A stretch of 64,000 nucleotides of DNA from positions 1,711,996 to 1,775,995 of the forward strand of contig NZ_CM000745.1 of NCBI RefSeq assembly GCF_000161455.1, written 5' to 3'. A program made the position numbers and the translations under genes. The notes under the pieces were generated by a model. The model was not told where the DNA came from, searched no databases, and was given only the letters and a program-made list of their open reading frames with translations. The stretch is from Bacillus pseudomycoides DSM 12442. GTDB lineage: Bacteria; Bacillota; Bacilli; Bacillales; Bacillaceae_G. Below are positions 8,199 through 16,323 of this stretch, in pieces (the first letter of the stretch is position 1; each line of letters opens with the position of its first letter).

Positions 8199-9284
8199 AT
8201 GCTTACTCATGAACAAATTATGAAAGTTCTAAGCCATGTTCAGGATCCAGAGTTGCACAAAAGTATCGTGGAATTAAACATGGTAAGAAATATTCAAATT
8301 GACGGCACACATATTTACCTTGAAGTTATTTTAACGATTCAAGGTTGTCCATTAAAGGCAAAAATTCAACAAGATATTGAAGACTCTCTTCGGAACATTG
8401 GAGCCTCTAAGGTGTCTTTGACTTTCGGCTCCATGACACCGGAAGAGCGGGCTGCATTAACAGAAACTTTAAAGAAAAATTCTAGAACGGAAACCGGCAT
8501 GCCTAGTATATTGCGATCAGATTCAGGTGTACGTTTTATTGCTGTGACAAGTGGAAAAGGTGGAGTCGGAAAATCAACTGTGACGATTAACCTTGCTACT
8601 GCTTTAGCCCGTATGGGGAAAAAGGTTGGGATTTTAGATGCAGATATATATGGATTCAGTATCCCTGCTATGATGGAAGCTAATCAAAAGCCAATAATGA
8701 TAGATCAGACAGCGATTCCGGTCGTTAGCCACGACGTTAAAATTATGTCAATGGGATTTTTTACAGAGGGTAATAACCCAGTTATGTGGCGAGGGCCAAT
8801 GTTAAACAAATGGATTCAAAATTTCATTGCCAATACTCATTGGGGAGAATTAGATTATCTTCTTCTTGATTTGCCTCCTGGCACAGGAGATGTCGCGATT
8901 GATGTGGCTGCGATGATTCCTCATGCGAAGGAAATTATAGTTACGACTCCTCATAGTGTAGCTTCGTTTGTTGCTTCCAGAGTAGGGGTAATGGCAAAGC
9001 ATACAAAACACGATATTTTAGGTATCGTTGAGAATATGGCATATTATGAGGAACAAGATGGTTCAAGGAATTATCTCTTTGGGAAGGGTGGCGGCGAAAT
9101 GTTAGCAGAACAACTGCAAACAGAAGTGATGGCACAAATACCTTTTGCAAAGCCTGAAGAAAATAAAGGTTCGTCCGTATATGACGAAGATTCGCTTGTT
9201 GGAGAGATGTTTACATCTTTAGCTCAAGATCTTATCTACAAATGGAAATTAAATATCAACATAGTAAAAGAACGGAACTTTTAA
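8199..9284 (+). CDS. Mrp/NBP35-type P-loop ATPase (SalA/ApbC family)
   Basis: A 361-residue protein with a DUF59/MIP18 domain (residues about 1-85, LSHVQDPELHKSIVELNMVR) and an ATPase domain beginning with SGKGGVGKST at residues 118-127, a deviant Walker A with two lysines. DADIYGFSIP, MWRGPMLNKWIQNF, LLLDLPPGTGD and the FGKGGG segment follow. Mrp proteins carry iron-sulfur clusters or, as in Bacillus SalA, act as regulators. The CxxC expected between ENMAYY and FGKGGG is absent, as I recall for SalA, so cluster carriage by the usual cysteines is unlikely. It lies 50 bp after moaD, which suggests a tie to Mo-enzyme maturation; that is inference. Confidence 0.88.
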   Translation: MLTHEQIMKVLSHVQDPELHKSIVELNMVRNIQIDGTHIYLEVILTIQGCPLKAKIQQDIEDSLRNIGASKVSLTFGSMTPEERAALTETLKKNSRTETGMPSILRSDSGVRFIAVTSGKGGVGKSTVTINLATALARMGKKVGILDADIYGFSIPAMMEANQKPIMIDQTAIPVVSHDVKIMSMGFFTEGNNPVMWRGPMLNKWIQNFIANTHWGELDYLLLDLPPGTGDVAIDVAAMIPHAKEIIVTTPHSVASFVASRVGVMAKHTKHDILGIVENMAYYEEQDGSRNYLFGKGGGEMLAEQLQTEVMAQIPFAKPEENKGSSVYDEDSLVGEMFTSLAQDLIYKWKLNINIVKERNF

Positions 9285-9316
9285 AAGAGAGGGATATAAG
9301 GAGGGATTTTAATAGA

Positions 9317-9538
9317 ATGTGTAATATAGATCATTCTTTTGAAGATGTAATCAATAAACTTGAAACGCAGCAATATTTTTTATCCGAATTTTTGGTTAAA
9401 GACTTACATGAATTTCTAAAAAGCAATCATTCACAGAAAATATTAAATGAAATATTTCACCTTTTAAAAAAGTACGACCTAGCAGCTAAAGAAGAACGGG
9501 AGAAAAGAAATGAAAAATTAATGTTACTTATAAGTTAA
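9317..9538 (+). CDS. Small hypothetical protein (73 aa) after the Mrp gene
   Basis: The ATG at 9317 follows AAGGAGGGATTTTAATAGA, a strong ribosome binding site. A longer frame from 9242 would overlap the Mrp gene and lacks such a site. The 73-residue product starts MCNIDHSFEDVINKLETQQ and is a charged, helical, soluble protein with no signal peptide or membrane segment. I do not recognise a family. It is probably the last gene of the molybdenum cofactor transcript, which closes at the hairpin at 9673. Confidence 0.5.
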   Translation: MCNIDHSFEDVINKLETQQYFLSEFLVKDLHEFLKSNHSQKILNEIFHLLKKYDLAAKEEREKRNEKLMLLIS

Positions 9539-9672
9539 TTAATAGAATTTACAGCAGTATTTAACTTGTGTTTTCTTTAGTTAGCTTTTCGGAAAGGGTG
9601 AATCTTATGGATATCAAAAAGTAAAAGATAAAAAAATTTTTTACTAAATGAGTTATTATAAAATGCATGAAA

Positions 9673-9705
9673 AAAGCATGACAGCGAAATGTCATGCTTT
9701 TCTTG
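9673..9705 (+). terminator. Terminator closing the molybdenum cofactor gene group
   Basis: AAAGCATGACA pairs perfectly with TGTCATGCTTT around GCGAAA and is followed by TCTTGTT. It is the clear hairpin in the 550-bp gap between the small gene ending at 9538 and arsR. The rest of that gap holds no other gene that I can support. Confidence 0.75.
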
Positions 9706-9992
9706 TTAGGCAACAAATGAGGGTAGAAGAAACGTGGCAAAGTCAAATTTGAATATATACTGTCCTCATTTTAAAACTTCACATCATTAAGGATGCGAGG
9801 TTTTTTCGTTTGAAATATTTCACTCAGAGGGAATTATAAATGAGAATAGACGCAATGATTTAAAAGAAAATAATGGATAAATTGTTTGTCTCAATTCCTA
9901 TCAAACTAATACTAAAAACCTTATCGAATTAAAATAAGGAACTTTGTTCTGGTACAAAAAACAGTTAGGTTTTTAAAGTTTCAAAATTTATA

Positions 9993-10054
9993 TTGAAACT
10001 TGTAAGTTTTAGAAGTATCATATACATATTCAAACATTTGAAGATGTATATGAT
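9993..10054 (+). promoter_or_regulatory. ArsR-family promoter and operator dyad
   Basis: TTGAAA (9993-9998), a 17-bp spacer and TATCAT (10016-10021) form a sigma-A promoter. A 38-bp dyad at 10017-10054 covers the -10 region; its halves match at 17 of 19 positions. The outer arms ATCATATACAT and ATGTATATGAT are perfect. The core TTCAAACATTTGAA resembles the TTCAAA-N-TTTGAA box of ArsR/SmtB repressors. It ends 39 bp before the regulator start, so autorepression is likely. Confidence 0.7.
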
Positions 10055-10092
10055 GATTTTTCAAATTAAGGATAAATAACGGAGGCGTTTGA

Positions 10093-10446
10093 ATGGGAAA
10101 CGAAATGCAACAATTTAAAGCTGATTTTTTTAAAGCCTTATCACATCCTTTGCGAATAGGTATTCTTGAATTATTATCAGAGGGCGAAAAAAGCGTAAAT
10201 GAAATGCAAACGATTCTTAATAAAGAAGGTTCAGCTGTTTCTCAACAACTTAGTGTACTACGCTCAAAGAACATTGTTGTTGGTACGAAAGATGGAAAAC
10301 GAGTTTTATATTCCTTGCGAGATCCTATGATTGTGGATTTACTGGTAGTTGCTAAGAAAATTTTTAACAACCATTTAATCGATACAATTTCAATGTTAGA
10401 AGAGTTGGATGAAACAGAACGTGAAGTGATGAGTAAGGAGGATTAG
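10093..10446 (+). CDS. ArsR-family transcriptional regulator
   Basis: A 117-residue winged-helix repressor. The HTH is seen in KALSHPLRIGILELLSEGE, then SVNEMQTILNKEGSAVSQQLSVLR as recognition region and VGTKDGKRVLYSLRD as the wing. There is no cysteine at all, so the classical CVC metal site and the dithiol sensor of BigR/SqrR types are both missing. The last helix contains NNHLIDTISMLEELDETE, where His, Asp and Glu could bind a metal, but no ligand is proven. It is followed after 1 bp by the Cys-rich gene, so the two are translated together. Its target is likely the dyad at 10017-10054. Confidence 0.88.
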   Translation: MGNEMQQFKADFFKALSHPLRIGILELLSEGEKSVNEMQTILNKEGSAVSQQLSVLRSKNIVVGTKDGKRVLYSLRDPMIVDLLVVAKKIFNNHLIDTISMLEELDETEREVMSKED

Positions 10447-10447
10447 A

Positions 10448-10888
10448 TTGAGTATTGAAGTTAAGAAAGAGGATATTATTCAATACGGAATGGAACTATT
10501 TCGCTCAATAGGAGCTCATCACGTTTGTAAAGTTTGTATTGAAAGTGGGAATTCTTGTTGTTTTTTATGCGAACATTTGCAAGAAGGAGTAGGATGTCAA
10601 AAGAGAAATACAGCTTGCACAGCTTGGCTATGTGGGATGCAATGTTTTTTATTTGATCAAATCGGAATATTGGACGAGTGGAATCGTTTCTGGAATGAAG
10701 TTCCAGGACAAATGTTTCGTAGAGATATTACCCCAGATATAGTAAAGGTTACATCGTTTATAGATATGAAAAAATTAAATAATCGAGATGGATTACTTTT
10801 AGCAGAAAGGTTAAAATCCTACATGCAAGAAGGTGGAGACATAGGGAAATTAGAACGACATTTAAGCAAAACGTATAGCCAATACTAG
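10448..10888 (+). CDS. Cys-rich protein of unknown family, coupled to arsR
   Basis: A 146-residue protein from a TTG start that sits 1 bp after the arsR stop codon; the AAGGAGGATTAG at the end of arsR serves as ribosome binding site. The half up to about residue 70 has ten cysteines: VCKVC, NSCCFLC, VGCQK, TACTAW, LCGMQC. The spacing suggests one or two zinc or iron-sulfur sites, somewhat like Cys-cluster proteins of the YkgJ kind, but I do not recognise the family. The second half is helical and charged with no cysteine. No signal peptide or membrane segment is seen. Co-translation with an ArsR repressor and proximity to a SulP transporter point to metal, sulfur or redox stress. This is inferred from context only. 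Confidence 0.6.
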   Translation: MSIEVKKEDIIQYGMELFRSIGAHHVCKVCIESGNSCCFLCEHLQEGVGCQKRNTACTAWLCGMQCFLFDQIGILDEWNRFWNEVPGQMFRRDITPDIVKVTSFIDMKKLNNRDGLLLAERLKSYMQEGGDIGKLERHLSKTYSQY

Positions 10889-11025
10889 GCTGATATTTTC
10901 TTGTAACGAGATAAAGAACTCTTGTACAAAAGTATGAAACATACATTTAGGATTCAAATTTATCAAAAGAAAATATTCTTTCAGAAGAAATTAGATTTAT
11001 TAAAAATAGAAAAGAAGGGTTTGTA

Positions 11026-12789
11026 ATGAAAGGGTTATTTACAGGAAGATTTGAAGGATATTCATTGGGACATTTTCAAAAGGATCTTCTTTCTGGAATG
11101 ATTGTAGGAGTTGTCGCGATTCCACTTGCAATGTCTTTTGCTATAGCCTCTGGTGTTAAGCCGGAGTATGGGATTTATACAACATGTATTGCCGGGATAC
11201 TCATTTCGCTATTTGGTGGTTCAAAGTATCAAATAGGAGGACCTACAGGTGCTTTTGTTCCTATTCTTTTAGGGATTGTTATTACCTATGGGTATGAAGA
11301 TTTACTACTTGCTGGTTTATTAGCTGGAATTATCTTATGTCTTATGGGGATTTTTAAGCTAGGATCTTTAATTAAGTTTATTCCGCGTCCTGTAACAATT
11401 GGCTTTACGTCAGGTATTGCCGTCATTATCTTTACAGGACAAATTTCCAGTTTCTTAGGTTTAACGGGTATCAAAAAACATGAAGAATTTATAGCGAACT
11501 TAAAAGAAATCTTTACTCATATTGATACTACTAATTTTTACAGTGTTTTAACTGCCTTGATTTGTTTGTTCACTATACTTATAACACCAAAAATTTTTCC
11601 AAAAGTACCAGGTTCATTAGTAGGGATTATAGTTTCAACTGTAATTGCAATTATATTTTTCTCAGGGCATATACCTACTATTGGCACAGCATATGGTACG
11701 ATTCCAAATACACTTCCTCATTTTGGTATACCAGAAGTTACATTAGAACGGATACAACAGTTAATTGGTCCAGCATTTGTTATTGCAATGCTGGGTGGTA
11801 TTGAATCCCTTTTATCTGCTGTCGTAGCAGATGGTATGACAAATAGTAAACACAACAGTAATAAAGAACTGTTTGGTCAGGGTATTGCTAATATTGTTAC
11901 ACCATTATTTGGAGGGATTCCTGCAACTGGAGCGATTGCTCGCACAGCAACCAATATCAAAAGTGGAGCCATATCTCCGATGTCAGGTGTGATTCATGGG
12001 GGATTTGTGTTATTTACGCTTCTATTGTTAGCTCCATATGCTTCGCATATTCCTCTTGCTAGTATGGCTCCCATTTTAATGGTAGTAGCTTGGAATATGA
12101 GTGAGCAAAAACACTTTGTTCACATACTGAAAATGAAGACAGGGGATTCCCTTGTATTACTTGTAACTTTTTTACTCACTGTATTTACTAGTTTGACAAC
12201 TGCTGTGGAAATCGGTCTTATTTTAGCTATTATTTTGTTTACAAAACGTATGAGCAATATGCTCGTTATATCTAAAGTGCTTCCTGATCACACAAAAAAG
12301 AACGAAAAATTGTTACCACATGTGGTAAGTAAAGCTCATGATTGTCCGCAAATTAGTATTTATACAATAGAAGGTCCGTTATTTTTTGGTGCTGCTCAGA
12401 CGTTTGAACAAAACATTTTAGCAACCATTCATTATAAACCTAAAGTTTTAATTTTACGTATGGGAAAAGTTCCTTTTATTGATACAACAGGAGAATCATA
12501 CTTTGGGAATATTGTCCAGCATTTTAAAAAACAAGGTGGCGTACTTCTCATTTCGGGAGTTCAATCAGAGTTAAAAACAACTCTAGACAAGAATGGATTA
12601 TACGCTGAGATTGGAGAAGAAAACTTTTTTGATCATACAGGAGAAGCGATTAACTACGCTCTAGAGCATTTAAATACGAAAAAATGTATAGAGTGTAAGC
12701 ATTTCGCTTTTCGTGAATGTACCGGGCTTTCTCAGCAATCCCAGGAAGGGAATACAATAAATAATAAGGCTAATGCACTAGATTTTTAA
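11026..12789 (+). CDS. SulP-family anion transporter with STAS domain and Cys tail
   Basis: SulP proteins carry sulfate, bicarbonate or other anions. This 587-residue protein starts with YSLGHFQKDLLSGMIVGVVAIPLAMSFAIASG, the standard SulP entry. It then has about ten to twelve hydrophobic segments with PTGAFVPIL and GGIPATGAIARTATNIKSGA. A STAS domain (about residues 440-555) contains VLILRMGKVPFIDTTGE. After the STAS domain is a tail with C-x2-C-x7-C (KCIECKHFAFRECTG), which is not a general SulP feature. Substrate is unknown. It follows the ArsR and Cys-rich genes by 137 bp. A shared theme of cysteine clusters suggests a common sensor or metal, which is inference. Confidence 0.88.
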   Translation: MKGLFTGRFEGYSLGHFQKDLLSGMIVGVVAIPLAMSFAIASGVKPEYGIYTTCIAGILISLFGGSKYQIGGPTGAFVPILLGIVITYGYEDLLLAGLLAGIILCLMGIFKLGSLIKFIPRPVTIGFTSGIAVIIFTGQISSFLGLTGIKKHEEFIANLKEIFTHIDTTNFYSVLTALICLFTILITPKIFPKVPGSLVGIIVSTVIAIIFFSGHIPTIGTAYGTIPNTLPHFGIPEVTLERIQQLIGPAFVIAMLGGIESLLSAVVADGMTNSKHNSNKELFGQGIANIVTPLFGGIPATGAIARTATNIKSGAISPMSGVIHGGFVLFTLLLLAPYASHIPLASMAPILMVVAWNMSEQKHFVHILKMKTGDSLVLLVTFLLTVFTSLTTAVEIGLILAIILFTKRMSNMLVISKVLPDHTKKNEKLLPHVVSKAHDCPQISIYTIEGPLFFGAAQTFEQNILATIHYKPKVLILRMGKVPFIDTTGESYFGNIVQHFKKQGGVLLISGVQSELKTTLDKNGLYAEIGEENFFDHTGEAINYALEHLNTKKCIECKHFAFRECTGLSQQSQEGNTINNKANALDF

Positions 12790-12832
12790 GAAGAAATGTA
12801 TTATAAATCATGGATATAAAGGAGAATAAATA

Positions 12833-13072
12833 ATGTCTGAATTTCAAGATCAAGTATTAAACATTTTAGAAGAAGTATGTGAAAATGATATCGTAAAAGA
12901 TAACCCAGATGTGCAATTATTTGAAGAAGGGATTTTAGATTCTTTTGGTACGGTATCTTTATTAGTAGAATTTCAAGAACGTTTAAACATTGAAGTGTCT
13001 ATCTCTGATTTTGATCGCGATGAATGGGCGACACCAAACATGATTATTAAGAAATTGAAAGAAATTCGATAA
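12833..13072 (+). CDS. DltC-type D-alanyl carrier protein, stand-alone copy
   Basis: DltC is the small carrier protein to which DltA attaches D-alanine for teichoic acid D-alanylation. This 79-residue protein matches DltC over its full length, with the phosphopantetheine serine S37 in the motif [20 protein letters not shown] (note DSFGT), preceded by DVQLFEEG and ending [21 protein letters not shown] (note EWATP). No dltX, A, B or D is near. It lies 43 bp after the SulP gene with its own AAAGGAGAATAA site. It is probably a second copy next to a complete dlt operon elsewhere; that needs the rest of the genome. It could instead be a carrier for another pathway. Confidence 0.85.
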   Translation: MSEFQDQVLNILEEVCENDIVKDNPDVQLFEEGILDSFGTVSLLVEFQERLNIEVSISDFDRDEWATPNMIIKKLKEIR

Positions 13073-13199
13073 AAATAGAAGTTTGAGAAATGGATAAGAA
13101 ACAGTTTAACTTCGTAATTGTTTTTCTTATGAAGTCGTAAAAAGGAAATTGAAAATAATTCATATATATTAGAATGATAACAAGTGGAGGAAATAAAAT

Positions 13200-13541
13200 A
13201 TGTCTAATTTACCAAATTGTCCTAAATGTAATTCGGAATACACTTATGAAGATGGGAATCTTTTCGTATGCCCAGAATGTGCTCATGAGTGGACTTTAGA
13301 ATCAGAAACTGAAAATAGTGAAGATACAAAGGTAATCAAAGATGCAAATGGAAATGTACTAAACGATGGTGATTCTGTAACAGTCATCAAAGATCTTAAA
13401 GTAAAAGGAACTTCATCAGTTATAAAAATCGGTACAAAAGTAAAGAGTATCCGCTTAGTTGATGCAGATCATGATATTGATTGTAAAATTGATGGTTTTG
13501 GAGCAATGAAATTAAAATCTGAATTTGTTAAAAAGATATAA
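13200..13541 (+). CDS. PhnA/YjdM zinc-ribbon protein
   Basis: A 113-residue protein with a zinc ribbon (C7-x2-C10 in NCPKC and C24-x2-C27 in CPECAHEW) and the PhnA domain ([39 protein letters not shown], ending [22 protein letters not shown]). Despite the historic name phnA, members of this family are not shown to degrade alkylphosphonates in general, and their role remains unclear. The gene has a GTGGAGGAAATAAAAT ribosome binding site, stands 127 bp after the DltC copy, and is followed by a hairpin at 13640. Confidence 0.85.
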   Translation: MSNLPNCPKCNSEYTYEDGNLFVCPECAHEWTLESETENSEDTKVIKDANGNVLNDGDSVTVIKDLKVKGTSSVIKIGTKVKSIRLVDADHDIDCKIDGFGAMKLKSEFVKKI

Positions 13542-13888
13542 ATGTTGCTTTATAATAAAAGATAAAAAATCTTTATTACTTGGAAAACATGTTGATTTCG
13601 CTATTTATTAGTAAAGAACTGTTTATATAACGATAGAGGGAAGGTGTTGTGATGATACGCAACACCTTCTTAAATATTGATGCGGAATTATATAATAACA
13701 GGAAAATTGAGTCTCTATTAATATTTGTATATCTAAAAAAAAAGAAAAGTTAGAAAATAGTATTGCAATATATTATCCTTGGGACTATAATAAATGAAAA
13801 GAATACCTAACTTTTAAGTTAAATATTCAGAATCTTCAATTAGTTAAATTTGGAAATGAGATACGTTATTTTTAATGGAGGTTTTATG
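13542..13888 (+). promoter_or_regulatory. Terminator at 13640-13672 and promoter for brnQ at 13763-13791
   Basis: GAAGGTGTTG pairs with CAACACCTTC (13640-13669) and marks the end of the phnA transcript. Downstream, TTGCAA (13763-13768), a 17-bp spacer and TATAAT (13786-13791) make a good sigma-A promoter about 95 bp before the brnQ start. No gene, T-box or other structured leader was recognised in the remaining sequence. Confidence 0.65.
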
Positions 13889-15241
13889 ATGACGAACAAA
13901 GTACCATTTTCGTTCATAGTAGTTATTGGATTAATGTTGTTTGCTCTCTTTTTTGGGGCAGGAAATTTAATTTTCCCTGCGATGCTTGGACAATCGGCAG
14001 GAACGAATGTTTGGTCAGCGAATGCAGGATTTTTAGTGACTGGAGTTGGACTACCGTTACTTGGTGTATTAGCATTTGGAATTTCAGGTAAAGAGGATTT
14101 ACAATCGCTGGCAAGTCGTGTTCATCCTGTTTTCGGAGTTGTGTTTACAACAGTTTTGTATTTAGCAATTGGTCCTTTGTTTGCTATACCGAGAACGGGT
14201 AATGTTTCCTTTGAAATTGGTGTTAAACCTTTTGTACCAGAAAGTTTAGGTTCTATGCCTTTAATCATTTTTACAATTATATTCTTTAGCATTACATGTT
14301 TTTTTTCGCTCAATCCTGCGAAAATTGTCGATATTGTTGGGAAAATCTTGACGCCAATCAAATTAACGTTCATTGGAATTTTAGTAATTGTTGCTTTTAT
14401 TCACCCAATAGGGGATATGCAAGCACCTGTTGAAAATTATACATCTCACGCATTCTTTAAAGGTTTTCAAGAAGGATACTTAACAATGGACACGCTTGCA
14501 TCTTTCGTATTTGGCATTATTATCATTAATGCTATTAAAGAAAAAGGTGCGAAGACGAAAAAACAAATTATGGTTGTTTGTGCAAAAGCAACAATTATTG
14601 CAGCAACGACATTAGCGATTATTTATACAGCGCTTTCTTATATGGGAGCTTCAAGCGTAGCGAAGCTTGGACATTTAGATAATGGAGGAGCAGTGTTAGC
14701 GAAGGTTTCAAATTACTACTTTGGTTCATATGGCGGAATACTGTTAGGATTAATGATTACAGTAGCTTGTTTAACGACTAGTGTAGGGCTTGTCTCAGCA
14801 TGTTCTTCATTTTTCCATAAATTATTTCCAAAGGTATCTTACAAAAAAATCGCGATTATGTTATCTGTGTTTAGTGCAATTGTTGCGAATGTAGGATTAA
14901 CACAATTAATTGCTATTTCTGTTCCTGTATTAACAGCTATATATCCATTAGCAATTGTATTAATCTTCTTAACGTTTTTACATCCATTATTTAAAGGGAG
15001 ATCAGAAGTTTATCAAGCAAGCTTACTTGTAACATTTATTATAAGTTTATTTGATGGACTTGGTGTAGCTGGAGTAAATATTCAAGTAGTTAATCAGCTG
15101 TTCACTCAAATTCTTCCGATGCATGAAGTAGGGCTCGGATGGATTTTCCCAGCTATTATTGGTGGACTTATTGGATATGGGATTAGTTATTTACGAATGA
15201 AAGGTGAAATTCATTCTAACGTAGCGAGAGTAAATAAGTAG
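13889..15241 (+). CDS. brnQ: BrnQ, branched-chain amino acid transporter (LIVCS family)
   Basis: A sodium-coupled importer for leucine, isoleucine and valine, with about twelve membrane segments over 450 residues. The entry LMLFALFFGAGNLIFPAMLGQSAG is a family hallmark, followed by VGLPLLGVLAFGISG and later LIVLTFLHPLFKG-like segments and GVAGVNIQ. The ATG at 13889 lies 7 bp after GGAGG; 13886 is also possible. A longer frame from 13850 lacks a ribosome binding site. The gene stands alone between a promoter and a strong terminator at 15254, so it is monocistronic. Confidence 0.92.
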   Translation: MTNKVPFSFIVVIGLMLFALFFGAGNLIFPAMLGQSAGTNVWSANAGFLVTGVGLPLLGVLAFGISGKEDLQSLASRVHPVFGVVFTTVLYLAIGPLFAIPRTGNVSFEIGVKPFVPESLGSMPLIIFTIIFFSITCFFSLNPAKIVDIVGKILTPIKLTFIGILVIVAFIHPIGDMQAPVENYTSHAFFKGFQEGYLTMDTLASFVFGIIIINAIKEKGAKTKKQIMVVCAKATIIAATTLAIIYTALSYMGASSVAKLGHLDNGGAVLAKVSNYYFGSYGGILLGLMITVACLTTSVGLVSACSSFFHKLFPKVSYKKIAIMLSVFSAIVANVGLTQLIAISVPVLTAIYPLAIVLIFLTFLHPLFKGRSEVYQASLLVTFIISLFDGLGVAGVNIQVVNQLFTQILPMHEVGLGWIFPAIIGGLIGYGISYLRMKGEIHSNVARVNK

Positions 15242-15253
15242 TTATATGTACCA

Positions 15254-15290
15254 AAAAAAGTTATAGAATTCGTTTCTATAACTTTTTTAT
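15254..15290 (+). terminator. Terminator after brnQ
   Basis: AAAAAAGTTATAGAA pairs with TTCTATAACTTTTTT around TTCGT and runs on into T and A. It lies 12 bp after the stop codon and could also serve the minus strand. Confidence 0.85.
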
Positions 15291-15427
15291 TATTATAGGA
15301 GATGAATAGCGAGAGTTTTTATAATAATTTAGATGTATAATAAATATAGAGATCTGGATCATTCATAGATGGCAATTTGATTAGATGTCTTTTATAAAAG
15401 AAGTAAAATGAAGCTAGGAGAAACGAA

Positions 15428-15847
15428 ATGAATAAAAAAATTGATCATATTGGTATTGCTGTTCGTGATATAGATAGTAGTATACGTTTTTATGAAAAAG
15501 TCTTATCAGGAACATTAATAGATCGTTACATAAGTGAAGCGATAGGTGTTGAGAGTGAAGTGGCTATTCTTGAAGTGAACGGAGATAGAATTGAGTTACT
15601 TGCGCCGACGAATAATACAACTTCGCCAATTGCTAGGTTTATAAAGCAAAAAGGAAAAGGTGTACATCACATTGCTTATCGTGTAGATAATTTGGATCAA
15701 GCTTTAGAAGAATTAAAACAACAAGGAATTCGAACGTTGGAGCATACACTCCGTATAAACAAGCATGGTAGAAGATTAATTTACCTCAATCCAGCAGATA
15801 CGGAGGGGACAATTATCGAATATTGTGATTACCCAGAGGAACAATAA
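15428..15847 (+). CDS. VOC-superfamily protein, methylmalonyl-CoA epimerase-like
   Basis: A 139-residue VOC protein with the metal-binding pattern of methylmalonyl-CoA epimerase: KIDHIGIAVRDID gives the first His, VNGDRIELLAP the first Glu, KGVHHIAYRVDNLD the second His and TIIEYCDYP the last Glu. SPIARFIKQKGKG is also typical of the epimerase, which interconverts the (S) and (R) forms of methylmalonyl-CoA. No methylmalonyl-CoA mutase or propionyl-CoA carboxylase gene is adjacent. It is preceded by AGCTAGGAGAAACGA. The fold call is secure; the substrate could be another small ligand. Confidence 0.75.
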   Translation: MNKKIDHIGIAVRDIDSSIRFYEKVLSGTLIDRYISEAIGVESEVAILEVNGDRIELLAPTNNTTSPIARFIKQKGKGVHHIAYRVDNLDQALEELKQQGIRTLEHTLRINKHGRRLIYLNPADTEGTIIEYCDYPEEQ

Positions 15848-15867
15848 TTTGTATATGAAGTGTGATA

Positions 15868-15990
15868 AAAGGTGTCGCGGCAGCAAGTTTAGAAGCCTGG
15901 ACAATCGCGACAACACTTATTGCAGTAACGCATCGATTAGATAGAGTAGGTTGTATAATATTGATTAAAAAACAAAAAGGTGTTATGCAT
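15868..15990 (+). pseudogene. Possible ABC-transporter ATPase remnant
   Basis: An open stretch translates as GVAAASLEAWTIATTLIAVT then HRLDRVGCIILIKKQKG. TTLIAVTHRLDRV strongly resembles the switch (H-loop) region of ABC exporter ATPases. There is no start codon, Walker A or signature motif nearby. It is a short relic at best and could be chance. Confidence 0.3.
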
Positions 15991-16010
15991 TGGCGTAATA
16001 CCTTTTTTGT
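15974..16010 (+). terminator. Hairpin with T-tract upstream of ycnJ
   Basis: AAAAAGGTGTTATGC pairs with GCGTAATACCTTTTTT around ATTG. It lies about 130 bp after the epimerase-like gene and is the only clear signal in the 475-bp gap. The rest of the gap (16011-16323) is AT-rich with no gene recognised. Confidence 0.7.
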
Positions 16011-16323
16011 GAGGAATTACGCTGTATGAAAGTGGATTTCACACTTTCTTCACAAATGATTCATTGTTTCTTTTCGTTTTTAAAAACTTTTATTTATATA
16101 TTATGTGTTATAATCGTAACTAACTTTCTAAAGATAAGTTATGTTTGTATAAATAGTAGCTTTATAAGTGTAAGTTAAAGGTGGTGTGTGAACAGTTCAT
16201 AATGAGAATTTATATTTTATTATTTGATATTTAATGAGGTTAATTTCTAAAAAAAGAGAGTAAAAATAGTGGTACTTTATTAACTTCCAAGTGAAATATA
16301 GTGATGCAAAAGAAAGAAGTGAA

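Noticed and set aside
11562..11804. 80-codon frame in another phase inside the SulP gene
   Set aside because: A shadow of the real gene with aromatic-rich, unlikely composition and no ribosome binding site. Many similar antisense frames across the window were left out for the same reason.
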